A stretch of DNA of 29,456 nucleotides. Source: Syntrophomonadaceae bacterium. Lineage in GTDB: Bacteria > Bacillota_D > Dethiobacteria > DTU022 > PWGO01. The position numbers and the translations under genes were made by a program. This document shows positions 22,680 through 29,456 of the stretch, in pieces. A model generated the notes under the pieces. The model saw only the letters and a list, made by a program, of their open reading frames with translations. It ran no database searches and was not told the DNA's origin. Where the stretch lies: contig PWGT01000155.1 in the NCBI GenBank assembly GCA_003554535.1, positions 1 through 29,456 on the forward strand. The letters are read 5' to 3'. Every line of letters starts with the position of its first letter. The stretch's first letter is position 1.

Positions 22680-23855
22680 TTAACCTAATAATTGCAAAAT
22701 ATACCCAGTTAAAAGAGATATGGCTATCACGCTCACTACATAGCCCACAATAAATTTCCTATTAAATAGCGCATTTAATAAAATTATTCCATTTATGCTG
22801 GTTCCGCTGCCAGCTATGATAAAAGCAATACCCGGCCCCACAGCACCAGTAGCTTTGATTAAAGGCGCCACTACAGAAATCATGGCACAATCACCCTGAT
22901 AAACAGGTATACCCAATAAAGTTCCCAGGGGAACTCCCCAAATTCCGCCGCGAGCAAGAAAAGTTTCCATGGATTCCGGTGGAATCAGGGATACCAACAA
23001 TCCCGCAACTACAACCGCCGCCAGGATGTACGGCAAAATTTGCTTGAGGGTGAGTAAGGATTGCCTTAGAGCTTCCTGCAACATCTCCACGGTTGAGGAT
23101 GTCCCTTTACCTGCAGGGTTGCTTGCACTTAAACTACTTCCTTCTTGCTCGCTTCCACATCCGCATCCGCTTCCGCTTGCACTTTTACTTACACTTACAC
23201 TTGCACTTGCACTTGCACTTGCATTTTCGCTTGCATTTTCGCTTCCACCTTCGCTTCCACCTTCGCTTCTGCTTTCGTTTTCGCTTCCACTTTTGCTTTC
23301 GCATCCGCTATTAGGGCCAGTTGCCATATTAATATTACTTGCAATCACTTTTGACTGCGGAATTGACATCTCCGAACTGCAGCATGCTCCTGCGCTGCCG
23401 GATAGCTGCGGGTCGTCCAACTTAACTGCCCCGCGCCCCACCCCCGCTTTTTCCAGGAGCAAAGCCGCAGTAATGCCAGCCATAAAAGTCACCACAGCAT
23501 AAATAGCAGCAAAAGTAAAACCAAATAAGCCTCCCAATATGAAAAAGGCGGGAACACTTAACACAGGGCTAATTAAAAAGAAAGCTAAAACTGCAGAAAC
23601 AGGCACGCCTCCTTTTATCAAGGCTATTCCAACCGGAAAAGCACCGCATTCACAAAAAGGAAGAAGCGCACCCAGCACTCCCGCCCGCAAGCGAGCTCCC
23701 CAGGCGCTTTTTCCGGCAAGCGCGTAAGACAATTTCTCCTCACCAAAATAGCGACGGGCTAACTCTACAATAAAAAGCGCAGCAAAAAGAATTGGAATGA
23801 CCGTTAACAACAGATTCCCTGCGTAAATAGCTACTTCCTCAACTATAGCAAGCAA
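22680..23855 (-). CDS. ArsP/DUF318-family permease with Ser- and Cys-rich cytoplasmic loop
   Basis: 391 residues of the PF03773 permease family, whose members include ArsP (organoarsenical efflux) and Cu/Zn-linked permeases. Two halves of about four helices each (15-135 and 265-391) are joined by a loop. Conserved residues include FCECGAFPVGIALIKGGVP (67-85) and YQGDCAMISVVAPL (319-332). The loop (about 155-250) contains CysCys at 158-159, a run of Ser/Glu/Gly/Ala repeats (185-228) and CGCG (231-234), likely a metal- or metalloid-binding site. The substrate could be a metalloid such as trivalent arsenic or a thiophilic metal. It lies 81 bases downstream of arsR on the same strand. The ribosome binding site is AAAGGGGAG. 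Its last 38 codons occur again at 20608-20724. Confidence 0.88.
   Translation of the reverse strand: MLAIVEEVAIYAGNLLLTVIPILFAALFIVELARRYFGEEKLSYALAGKSAWGARLRAGVLGALLPFCECGAFPVGIALIKGGVPVSAVLAFFLISPVLSVPAFFILGGLFGFTFAAIYAVVTFMAGITAALLLEKAGVGRGAVKLDDPQLSGSAGACCSSEMSIPQSKVIASNINMATGPNSGCESKSGSENESRSEGGSEGGSENASENASASASASVSVSKSASGSGCGCGSEQEGSSLSASNPAGKGTSSTVEMLQEALRQSLLTLKQILPYILAAVVVAGLLVSLIPPESMETFLARGGIWGVPLGTLLGIPVYQGDCAMISVVAPLIKATGAVGPGIAFIIAGSGTSINGIILLNALFNRKFIVGYVVSVIAISLLTGYILQLLG
23121..23303. repeat. Low-complexity tandem hexamer region inside the permease gene
   Basis: It encodes permease residues 185-245. On the plus strand ACTTGC/ACTTAC units are repeated near 23187-23222, followed by GCATTTTCGCTT and GCTTCCACCTTC units. 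As the unit is six bases, gain or loss of copies keeps the frame and changes only the length of the loop. Confidence 0.75.
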
Positions 23856-23936
23856 TTAAAACAAACTCCCCTTTTTGCCTAATTTTGTATAATTTAAATT
23901 AAATTTTAGATTTCAGTTTTATCAGTTTAAAGATTG

Positions 23937-24344
23937 CTATTCTTCCCTGGGGCATAAATCATTCGTTCTTTCCTTTTCCCGTAGCTTATCCAAATCTGCT
24001 CTTAACTCCTGATAATATCCGGCATCCATGGCATGTTGTATATTCTGAAGAATATCGGTCAGCATCACATTATTTTCTCCTTTGCTAAATCCCCCTCTAT
24101 TCAAATGATAAAAATACCACTGGGCATGAGGAGAAACCTTAACCAACCCCGAACTTCTCAACCTGGCAATGTGCCTGGAAACTTTTGGTTGAGAAAAGGC
24201 AAGGATATCGCTAATCTCGCATACGCACAACTCCCTCTGATATAAAAGCATCAAAATCCTCAACCGAGTAGAATCTGCCAATACCTTGAACAAATCCACC
24301 AGCGGTTCTACTTCAAAAGTATCCTTAACTTCCATCTCCGACAT
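23937..24344 (-). CDS. arsR: ArsR-family metalloregulator
   Basis: 135 residues. ArsR/SmtB winged-helix repressor with FKVLADSTRLRILMLL (19-34), the metalloid site ELCVCEI with Cys40 and Cys42 on the regulatory helix, and the recognition helix SQPKVSRHIARLRSSGLV (51-68). These cysteines bind trivalent arsenic, antimony or bismuth in ArsR, and binding releases DNA. ATG at 24344 follows GGGAGGGTGA; an ATG 20 codons upstream has no such site and would lie within the operator. Immediately upstream lie a consensus promoter and a palindromic operator, so it is autoregulated. The permease follows in the same direction and very likely belongs to the regulon. No arsC or arsB gene is nearby. Confidence 0.93.
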   Translation of the reverse strand: MSEMEVKDTFEVEPLVDLFKVLADSTRLRILMLLYQRELCVCEISDILAFSQPKVSRHIARLRSSGLVKVSPHAQWYFYHLNRGGFSKGENNVMLTDILQNIQHAMDAGYYQELRADLDKLREKERTNDLCPREE

Positions 24345-24393
24345 TTTGTCACCCTCCCTAATAAACTTACACTTAATTTTACACCCAATTATG

Positions 24394-24415
24394 TATATAC
24401 GCATATGCGAATATA
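24394..24415. promoter_or_regulatory. Palindromic operator for ArsR
   Basis: A 22-bp dyad around the perfect core CGCATATGCG (24400-24409), extended by TATATA and AATATA with one mismatched pair. It lies directly downstream of the -10 box and covers the expected transcript start, the usual place for an ArsR repressor. Confidence 0.8.
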
Positions 24416-24444
24416 ATTATAAACACCCATCCCCTCCATGTCAA
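24416..24444 (-). promoter_or_regulatory. Consensus sigma-A promoter of arsR-permease
   Basis: On the minus strand TTGACA (24439-24444) and TATAAT (24416-24421) are separated by exactly 17 bases. Both hexamers are perfect. It is a strong promoter that would need active repression. Confidence 0.9.
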
Positions 24445-24460
24445 GAAACTGTGACACAGG

Positions 24461-24489
24461 TGGGACGCAGGGACAGGTCCCTTGTCCCA
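24461..24489 (+). repeat. REP-like nested palindrome, copy 6
   Basis: Copy with GCAGGG in the inner arm, as in copy 3. It lies between the arsR promoter and the transposase gene. A spacer of 35 bases with a partial arm (GGGATGCGCGGGGCGC) separates it from copy 7. Confidence 0.88.
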
Positions 24490-24524
24490 CAACAAACTCA
24501 AACTGGGATGCGCGGGGCGCGGGG

Positions 24525-24553
24525 TGGGACGCGGGGACAGGTCCCTTGTCCCA
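24525..24553 (+). repeat. REP-like nested palindrome, copy 7 (left flank of transposase)
   Basis: A full consensus copy located 120 bases before the start codon of the transposase. The opposite-facing copy 8 lies after the gene, so the gene is enclosed by inverted REP copies. The rest of the 24345-24673 interval holds the arsR promoter and operator and the transposase leader. Confidence 0.9.
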
Positions 24554-24673
24554 ATTAGAAGGCACATGGATCAGGCTCCCAAAGGAATAAAAACTCGAGA
24601 ACCGCGGGAAAAGGTCCTCTTACCAACTGGATTATTTTAGCAAGTTGTAGTATTATATAAAAGGGTGATAAAA

Positions 24674-25432
24674 ATGCCAAGACAGGCAAGAGAAAAAAGT
24701 AGAACCGGAATATATCATATAATGTTAAGGGGTATAAATCGGCAAACAATTTTTAAAGACGATGAAGACAGGCAAAAGCTATTTGAATCATTTAATAAGT
24801 TCAAAGAAATAAGTAACTATCAAATTTATGGTTATTGCTTTATGGGTAACCATATCCATGCACTACTAAAAGAAGATTCTGAACCTCTTTCAATATGTGT
24901 AAAGAGAATCTCCAGTAGTTTTGTCTACTGGTATAACTTAAAATATGAACGAAGCGGCCATTTATTTCAAGAACGCTTTAAAAGTGAAACTGTTGAAGAT
25001 GATACATATTTTTTAACTGTGCTGAGATACATACACCAAAATCCTGTAAAAGCGGGTATAGCAAAAACTGTTTCTGATTACAAATGGAGTAGTTATCAAG
25101 AATATGTTAACAAAGCTATAATAACCGATACAAAATTTGCTTTGAAGCTATTTTCAAATGACAGAGAAAAAGCAATACAACAATTTGAAAAATTCAACAA
25201 TCAGCATAATAAAGATAAATGCCTCGATTATGAAGAAAAAAAGCGATTAACAGATGATGAAATAAGGGCATTGCTTTTACAACAGGGAATAGAAAATAAT
25301 ACCCACTTCAACACCCTTGACAAGGAAACCAGGAGCAAAGTCTTAAAAAACCTTAAATTAACTGAAGGGGTAACTATAAGGCAGTTATCAAAAATTACCG
25401 GAATATCAAGAAGTGTTATTGATAGATTGTAA
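24674..25432 (+). CDS. REP-associated tyrosine transposase (RAYT, Y1-transposase fold)
   Basis: 252 residues. HUH/Y1 transposase of the IS200/IS605-related RAYT type. The GIYHIMLRGINRQTIF start (12-27), the HUH metal motif MGNHIHAL (57-64, His60 and His62), a tyrosine-bearing helix (SFVYWYNLKYERSG, candidate nucleophiles Tyr85, Tyr87, Tyr91), GHLFQERFKS (95-104), RYIHQNPVKAG and WSSY are all standard. The C-terminus adds a helix-turn-helix (TIRQLSKITGISRSV), probably for DNA recognition. These proteins nick and join single-stranded DNA at REP hairpins and usually occur as single copies that are domesticated. ATG at 24674 follows AAGGGTG; a GTG at 24665 lies in that site. The gene is more AT-rich than its neighbours, suggesting transfer. 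Inverted REP copies flank it. Confidence 0.93.
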   Translation: MPRQAREKSRTGIYHIMLRGINRQTIFKDDEDRQKLFESFNKFKEISNYQIYGYCFMGNHIHALLKEDSEPLSICVKRISSSFVYWYNLKYERSGHLFQERFKSETVEDDTYFLTVLRYIHQNPVKAGIAKTVSDYKWSSYQEYVNKAIITDTKFALKLFSNDREKAIQQFEKFNNQHNKDKCLDYEEKKRLTDDEIRALLLQQGIENNTHFNTLDKETRSKVLKNLKLTEGVTIRQLSKITGISRSVIDRL

Positions 25433-25440
25433 AAAAATGG

Positions 25441-25469
25441 TGGGACAAGGGACCTGTCCCCGCGTCCCG
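25441..25469 (-). repeat. REP-like nested palindrome, copy 8 (right flank of transposase)
   Basis: It begins eight bases after the transposase stop and ends two bases before the stop of the convergent hydrolase gene. It is in the orientation opposite to copies 6 and 7 and differs from the consensus only at its last base. Confidence 0.9.
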
Positions 25470-25471
25470 GT

Positions 25472-26317
25472 TTATTTTTGCAGACCCCCCCTGATAAGCT
25501 CCTCAATCACAGCAGGGTTTTCCATGGGAATAAGGTGCCCTGCCTCATCCACCTGGTGGTGGTGAGCATTCGGGAATAATGACGCTGCTTTGCTTAAGTC
25601 TATTTCACTTTTATTCTCGCTTTGTCCACCCTCTATAATTAAAACCGGGCAGGATACTTCCGGTAAAAGTGGCCAGGGGTTTTTCTTTAATCCACCCATA
25701 AATAGGGCAGCTTCCGTTCTTGGGTGGCAATCCAGAGTTAGCCCTCCGTTTTCCCCAGGAACCATGCAGCGGGAAAGATATAGCTCTAAAACCTCCTCGT
25801 CCCAACTTTTAAAGAAAGAACGAGAATACAAATAATTTCGTGCCTCAGTAGTATCTTGCCAGTAATTTCTTCGCTGCAGAGCCTTCCCGGCCATAGGATG
25901 TTGTTCGGGGCTGACTTCAGTTTCATATAGCCAGGAAGGTAAATAAATAGGTTCAATTAAGATAATTCTGTCAGCCAGGGGGCCATGGCAAGCTTCTGCC
26001 AAGGTAATAATGGTGCCGCCCATGGAATGCCCCACTAATAAAGGCTTATCTAGGTCCAACTTCCTGCATAATTGATAAAGGTCGTCGGCTAATACCTGCC
26101 AGCTAATACCCTCTTCGGGTGAGGCTGTTCGGTGATGGCTCAAAAATGGAGCTATTATGCGATACTCTCCCGATAATGCTCTGGCAATAGGGTGCCAGAG
26201 CCACGGAGAAAAACCGGTGGCATGAAGCATGATTAAAGTAGGCCCCTCACCTGCATAATGAAGGTATTTTATACTGGTGTCAGTCAGCTCTTGAGTTAAA
26301 ATATCCGGTTCGGCCAT
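25472..26317 (-). CDS. Alpha/beta-fold hydrolase
   Basis: 281 residues. The nucleophile elbow GHSMGG carries Ser98, an HATGFSPWLWHPIA segment (32-46) forms the oxyanion region, and the terminal EAGHLIPMENP supplies the catalytic His; the acidic member is probably in the VLIIEGGQSE region. This is the pattern of esterases, epoxide hydrolases and C-C hydrolases; the substrate cannot be told. No signal peptide, so cytoplasmic. The ATG at 26317 follows GGGAGGATTTAAGGAA; the ATG six codons earlier lies before that site and lacks one. A good promoter lies about 100 bases upstream. The gene converges with the transposase across REP copy 8. Confidence 0.85.
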   Translation of the reverse strand: MAEPDILTQELTDTSIKYLHYAGEGPTLIMLHATGFSPWLWHPIARALSGEYRIIAPFLSHHRTASPEEGISWQVLADDLYQLCRKLDLDKPLLVGHSMGGTIITLAEACHGPLADRIILIEPIYLPSWLYETEVSPEQHPMAGKALQRRNYWQDTTEARNYLYSRSFFKSWDEEVLELYLSRCMVPGENGGLTLDCHPRTEAALFMGGLKKNPWPLLPEVSCPVLIIEGGQSENKSEIDLSKAASLFPNAHHHQVDEAGHLIPMENPAVIEELIRGGLQK

Positions 26318-26414
26318 TTCCTTAAATCCTCCCATTCTTATTAACTACATTTTTCTTAGCAATATTCTTCACTATATAATTACTATCCTATCATCACTTT
26401 ATCACCCACGTTAG

Positions 26415-26442
26415 ATTATAGTTCATACTCATTTTATAACAA
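26415..26442 (-). promoter_or_regulatory. Candidate promoter of the alpha/beta hydrolase gene
   Basis: On the minus strand TTGTTA (26437-26442) and TATAAT (26415-26420) are separated by 16 bases. The -10 is perfect and the -35 matches four of six. It is 98 bases upstream of the start codon. The rest of 26318-26571 is AT-rich and shows no further feature. Confidence 0.45.
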
Positions 26443-26571
26443 AAACACAATGCGGTGAATCTTAATTAATTTCTTATCTATATTATTTATCAGATTTCAT
26501 TATTATTAATACCTACCCATGCAGTATCACCCTACCCACTTAAGCCTTCGCAGCTGACCTCTTGCAAGGCT

Positions 26572-27624
26572 TTAAAAAGCAGGGCGCATCAACAAGGAGC
26601 CAAGAAAGATAAAGCCCACAATACCCATAGCGGGATATACTGTGGAAACTATATTTGAAAACCCAAGCTGGCCGGCAAAGAAGGAGGCAGTAACAATTAC
26701 AATGGTAATAGGTTTAAACCAGGGGCTATCGCCAGACACTAAGCGAGAAACAAGGCCGTACAGACTACTGATAGCCGTAGTATATATTTCAGAAACCAGT
26801 ACAAACGTATAAATCAACCTGATGATCGGAGATACTCTGCCGGCAATCACCAGCATGGGAATTTCAAAACCTGTAACTTCAGGGGCCATGGCTAAAATAG
26901 TAATCAATATTATCAAAGCACAAAACCCCAGCCCCAGTGCCCCTATAAAAGCTCCCTTCTTCAGTGCCTGAGCGTCGGTTAAATTACCCATTGGGACAAG
27001 GAGGGGAACAGCCAGAATCAGATTATAGGAGACATAAGCAAATCCGGCCATGTGCCAGTGGGGGAGCGATGCGCTCTCCGGAGATGACCAGGTTAAATCA
27101 AAAGGTACAAATAGAATAATATAAAGTGCGACCCCTAACACGGCAACTAGTAAAAAGGGGACAACAAAACTGATAGCATCAATTACTTTGCTCAAACCGG
27201 ATAATACAGTAGCTCCGGCCAACCCTAGCATAATTGACAGCCCTATAAATAGCGGCCAGCCAAACTCCTGCTCAAAAATCGCCCCTGTGCCGGCTACCAT
27301 TGCCACCAAAATGCCAAACAAAAAGAAGGTTATGACTGCATTTATAAGCGGTCCTAACCAGGGACCGCCAACTGCATCAATTACCTCCTTATACGAACTG
27401 GCGCCAATACGTTTAGCAATTAACATAACCTTTGATGCAAAAAAGCCCAAAAGAAAAGTTGTCAGCAACACGCCTGCAACTCCGAACAAACCGAAATATC
27501 CAAAAAACTGGAGTATTTCCTGACCTGATGCAAAACCGCCCCCAACAATAGCGCCAATATAAACTATCCCCACCTTAAGAGCGGATAAATTTTGTTTTGG
27601 CTTCGCCGCATGTTTTCTTATCAT
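26572..27624 (-). CDS. YkvI-like membrane protein (APC-superfamily transporter)
   Basis: 350 residues with about ten hydrophobic helices starting at VGIVYIGAIVGGGFASGQEI (about 18-37). This glycine-rich first helix is broken for substrate binding, as in LeuT/APC-fold carriers. The pattern matches the Bacillus YkvI family of uncharacterised membrane proteins, thought to be solute-sodium or solute-proton symporters. No partner gene is adjacent, and the substrate is unknown. No ribosome binding site precedes the ATG at 27624; instead a TATATT lies directly before it, with TTTCCA 17 bases further up, which would give a leaderless or very short-leader mRNA if real. Otherwise the start could be misplaced. 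Confidence 0.8.
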   Translation of the reverse strand: MIRKHAAKPKQNLSALKVGIVYIGAIVGGGFASGQEILQFFGYFGLFGVAGVLLTTFLLGFFASKVMLIAKRIGASSYKEVIDAVGGPWLGPLINAVITFFLFGILVAMVAGTGAIFEQEFGWPLFIGLSIMLGLAGATVLSGLSKVIDAISFVVPFLLVAVLGVALYIILFVPFDLTWSSPESASLPHWHMAGFAYVSYNLILAVPLLVPMGNLTDAQALKKGAFIGALGLGFCALIILITILAMAPEVTGFEIPMLVIAGRVSPIIRLIYTFVLVSEIYTTAISSLYGLVSRLVSGDSPWFKPITIVIVTASFFAGQLGFSNIVSTVYPAMGIVGFIFLGSLLMRPAF

Positions 27625-27755
27625 AATATATAATGTGCTTGCTAAAGTGGAAAAATTCCAAATTGCTTACAATAGCACACATTTTTCCACACATTTTCCT
27701 CAAACAGAAGCAACAAATAGTGAAGCACATAGTGAAACGCTTTCCACTCTTGTGT

Positions 27756-28820
27756 TCAGTAGCTCCCGAGCCTGCTTTCAACGACATCCCACACTTCCTC
27801 GTCCTCAAAACCAATCCGCCAGATGGCAATGCCCGGCAAATCGTATTCCAAGGCAAGGTCAAGTTTGGGCTCTATGGCACGGGCATTTTCAAACCAAACT
27901 TCCCTTTGCAGCCCGTTATCCGTATAACGGTAAAAAGGCGAACGGGCTTCATCATCCCAATCTATTTCAGCATCTTTCCTTTCCGCTCTTTCCACCGCTT
28001 CGGTCATGGGAATATATTCAACCGTTTCCGGTGATCCGGCCTTAGCCCCGGGCCAATCATAACCGTATACTGCGATCCCCAGTATTAGCTTTTCTCGCGG
28101 CACGTCCTGCAAGGCATCCTGAATGTTTTGATCCACCCAGTCCAGGGAAGCTATGGGGCCGGGGTTGCTGGCCGGGTAATGCTCATTGTAGGTCATGAGG
28201 ACAATGCGGTCTGCAACTTCGCCCAGGGCGGAAAAATCATAAACACCGTGCATTTCTTCATCAACCCCCTGGCGGGGAAAAACGGACACATCCAACTTCT
28301 TGCCCTCCATCTCCGGCGCTTCCGCAAGCTCACGGATATAATCCGTCATCAAATCCCGACTCTCGGGCGGCATAATCTCGAAATCTATATTTATCCCGTC
28401 ATAGTCATATTTCTCTACCATTTCAAGTATAGCTTCCAGGGATTTTTCTTTTACCTCCGGGTCTTGCAGCATGGCATCATTCCCGGAAACAACATCCTTT
28501 TCATTATTAAACAGGGCAATTACCGGTATATTATTTTCCCGGGCGAAATTCATCGCTTCCCGGTTATGATTATCCTCAATACTACCATCCATGTTCACGG
28601 TAAACCAGAAAGGAGAAACGGTATCAATAATTTCCCGGTTTTCTTGCAGTGAAGGCAGCGAACTGCCGTGCATCTCACTCCAGCCGTTTTCAAAAAAAGC
28701 CATTACAAAGGGGCGAGTCCTGGTAATATCCCCTTCCCCACCACAACCACCCACGAATAGTATGGATAAAAAAACAGAACACATTAAAGAAATAACCCAA
28801 AACAACATGCACTTTTTCAT
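27756..28820 (-). CDS. GH18-family lipoprotein, YaaH/SleL-like glycoside hydrolase
   Basis: 354 residues. A lipoprotein signal peptide with lipobox ending VGGC (Cys26) anchors it outside the membrane. A GH18 barrel follows: the catalytic motif YDGINIDFEIM has Asp141, Asp146 and the proton donor Glu148. The substrate-binding RIVLMTYNEHY and LGIAVYGYDWPG segments and the terminal DLPGIAIWRIGFEDE are typical. It is closest in pattern to spore-germination N-acetylglucosaminidases (YaaH/SleL/YdhD), but it has no LysM repeats, which those usually carry. Substrates may be peptidoglycan or cortex fragments. ATG at 28820 follows GGGGGGTAACT. Many acidic residues. It follows the small secreted protein gene on the same strand, with a terminator between, so it has its own transcription. 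Confidence 0.9.
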   Translation of the reverse strand: MKKCMLFWVISLMCSVFLSILFVGGCGGEGDITRTRPFVMAFFENGWSEMHGSSLPSLQENREIIDTVSPFWFTVNMDGSIEDNHNREAMNFARENNIPVIALFNNEKDVVSGNDAMLQDPEVKEKSLEAILEMVEKYDYDGINIDFEIMPPESRDLMTDYIRELAEAPEMEGKKLDVSVFPRQGVDEEMHGVYDFSALGEVADRIVLMTYNEHYPASNPGPIASLDWVDQNIQDALQDVPREKLILGIAVYGYDWPGAKAGSPETVEYIPMTEAVERAERKDAEIDWDDEARSPFYRYTDNGLQREVWFENARAIEPKLDLALEYDLPGIAIWRIGFEDEEVWDVVESRLGSY

Positions 28821-28879
28821 AGTTACCCCCCCTGCTTTATTTACCTGTATTTAGGATTAATTTTTCCCGGATTTTTATA

Positions 28880-28920
28880 CAGGCAAGGCAGGCAAGGGGC
28901 CGGTTTTTTGCCTGTGCCTG
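28880..28920. other. Imperfect GC-rich hairpin upstream of the GH18 gene
   Basis: The inner arms CAGGCAA (28889-28895) and TTGCCTG (28908-28914) and the outer arms CAGGCA (28880-28885) and TGCCTG (28915-28920) have a three-base bulge on one side. On the plus strand it is followed by TTTTGAC. Its position in the GH18 leader would allow a regulatory role; none can be assigned. Confidence 0.5.
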
Positions 28921-28947
28921 TTTTGACAATAAATTGTTAAATAATGG

Positions 28948-28976
28948 TGGGACAAGGGACCTGTCCCCTAGTCCCA
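28948..28976 (-). repeat. REP-like nested palindrome, copy 9
   Basis: Same orientation as copies 1 and 8, with two changed bases in the link (CTAG for CGCG). It lies between the GH18 gene and the terminator of the small secreted protein gene. Confidence 0.82.
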
Positions 28977-28986
28977 AAAATAGATA

Positions 28987-29022
28987 AAAGGGAGACCGCT
29001 CTTATCAAGCGATCTCCCCTTT
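28987..29022 (-). terminator. Rho-independent terminator of the small secreted protein gene
   Basis: The minus-strand RNA forms GGGAGATCGCT with AGCGGTCTCCC, with a single G-U pair that would be an A-C mismatch on the other strand. This shows the direction of use. It is followed by TTTTATCTATTTTT and lies about 32 bases after the stop codon. Confidence 0.88.
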
Positions 29023-29053
29023 GAAGTTACTTATTCATTAGCTCCTTTCTCCA

Positions 29054-29452
29054 TTAAAAAGGCTCAGGAAAATCTGTTTTAAATATTCTGTCACCAGCAG
29101 GGTCTGCTTCTGGCTCATCCAATAGTCTAACTTGGATAAAATCACCTATATCATCCAATTTTACCTGTACAGTAGCATTACCTGCCCGATTAGTTTGGAA
29201 CTCGGCAACACGCCAACCTGTCCCTACACCAAATTGCATCCACTGATTTGGTTGTGCCCTGCGAACTTGTAAAACTACAATATAATCACCATTAGCATTC
29301 TGGTTAATTACAGCACGGGCAGAAGATCCATCTATGGCATATTCTGTCGGTGTCACATCAAACTGGACGGCACCAGAAGCCTGTGCATTAACGACCCCAG
29401 CTAAGCCTAAAACTAACATCACTACCAAGGTAACTGTTATTAATTTTTTCAC
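29054..29452 (-). CDS. Small secreted protein of unknown function
   Basis: 132 residues from a GTG at 29452, at the window edge, so the start and ribosome binding site cannot be verified. A signal peptide (MKKLITVTLVVMLVLGLAG, then VVNAQA with likely cleavage after NAQA) precedes a mature part of about 107 residues that looks all-beta: alternating hydrophobic strands such as GDYIVVLQVRR, MQFGVGTGWRVAEF and ATVQVKLDD. It has no cysteines and ends DFPEPF. No known domain recognised. The mature part is acidic. It is the last gene of its transcript and ends at a clear terminator. Confidence 0.75.
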   Translation of the reverse strand: MKKLITVTLVVMLVLGLAGVVNAQASGAVQFDVTPTEYAIDGSSARAVINQNANGDYIVVLQVRRAQPNQWMQFGVGTGWRVAEFQTNRAGNATVQVKLDDIGDFIQVRLLDEPEADPAGDRIFKTDFPEPF

Positions 29453-29456
29453 TTTG

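Noticed and set aside
22969..23502. 177-codon plus-strand frame opposite the permease
   Set aside because: The Leu/Ala/Pro-rich product is the antisense of the Ser-rich loop and hexamer repeat. The permease is supported by family motifs.
22598..24553. CRISPR-like array of the 29-base repeats
   Set aside because: Spacing is irregular (6 bases to kilobases), copies lie in both orientations, and one doublet is a duplication; they are nested palindromes linked to a RAYT gene.
28128..28652. 174-codon plus-strand frame opposite the GH18 gene
   Set aside because: Antisense of the GH18 barrel; no start signal.

Overview
The window looks like a chromosomal segment of an anaerobic, endospore-forming Clostridia-type Firmicute. 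Evidence for this is the classic Firmicutes block tRNA-Ser, SRP RNA (large type), dnaX, ybaB, recR, yaaL, bofA, all on the minus strand; a bofA homologue (sporulation sigma-K checkpoint); a pair of oxygen-sensitive 2-hydroxyacyl-CoA dehydratase/benzoyl-CoA reductase type iron-sulfur subunits; and a cluster of small proteins of a kind common in spore formers. Strong AGGAGG-type ribosome binding sites and many TTG/GTG starts fit the same picture. Species cannot be named from the sequence alone.

Layout. 1-545: a well-folded structured RNA (about 2-194) that resembles HEARO/omega-RNA, an imperfect duplication, and the first of nine dispersed REP-like palindromes. 546-5863: the dnaX-recR-bofA block with a nitroreductase inserted between recR and yaaL. 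6102-7238: a THUMP-type RNA methyltransferase. 7454-13802 (plus strand): two dehydratase-like subunits, cinA, and a membrane-anchored penicillin-acylase-family hydrolase that probably uses a CTG start. 13970-16308: four paralogous proteins sharing an N-terminal helical module, two on each strand, converging on a bidirectional terminator. 16464-19658: a class B PBP and an FHA-FtsW/RodA fusion, a peptidoglycan-synthesis pair. 20171-23855: an RHH-zinc ribbon protein, a PAP2 phosphatase, a DUF523-DUF1722 protein, and an ArsP-like permease whose 3' end exists a second time as a fragment 2,072 bp away. 23937-24444: ArsR repressor with a near-perfect promoter and palindromic operator; it probably controls the permease. 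24461-25469: a REP-associated tyrosine transposase (RAYT) flanked by inverted REP copies. 25472-29452 (minus strand): alpha/beta hydrolase, YkvI-like transporter, GH18 lipoprotein and a small secreted protein.

The most striking theme is the REP/RAYT system: nine copies of a 29-nt nested palindrome lie in intergenic positions, mostly just beyond stop codons; the candidate transposase sits between inverted copies; and one REP doublet is duplicated together with the last 38 codons of the neighbouring permease gene, about 95% identical. The second theme is the four-paralogue cluster, whose members share one module but carry different C-terminal domains. The third is the structured RNA at the left edge, which has no protein partner in view.
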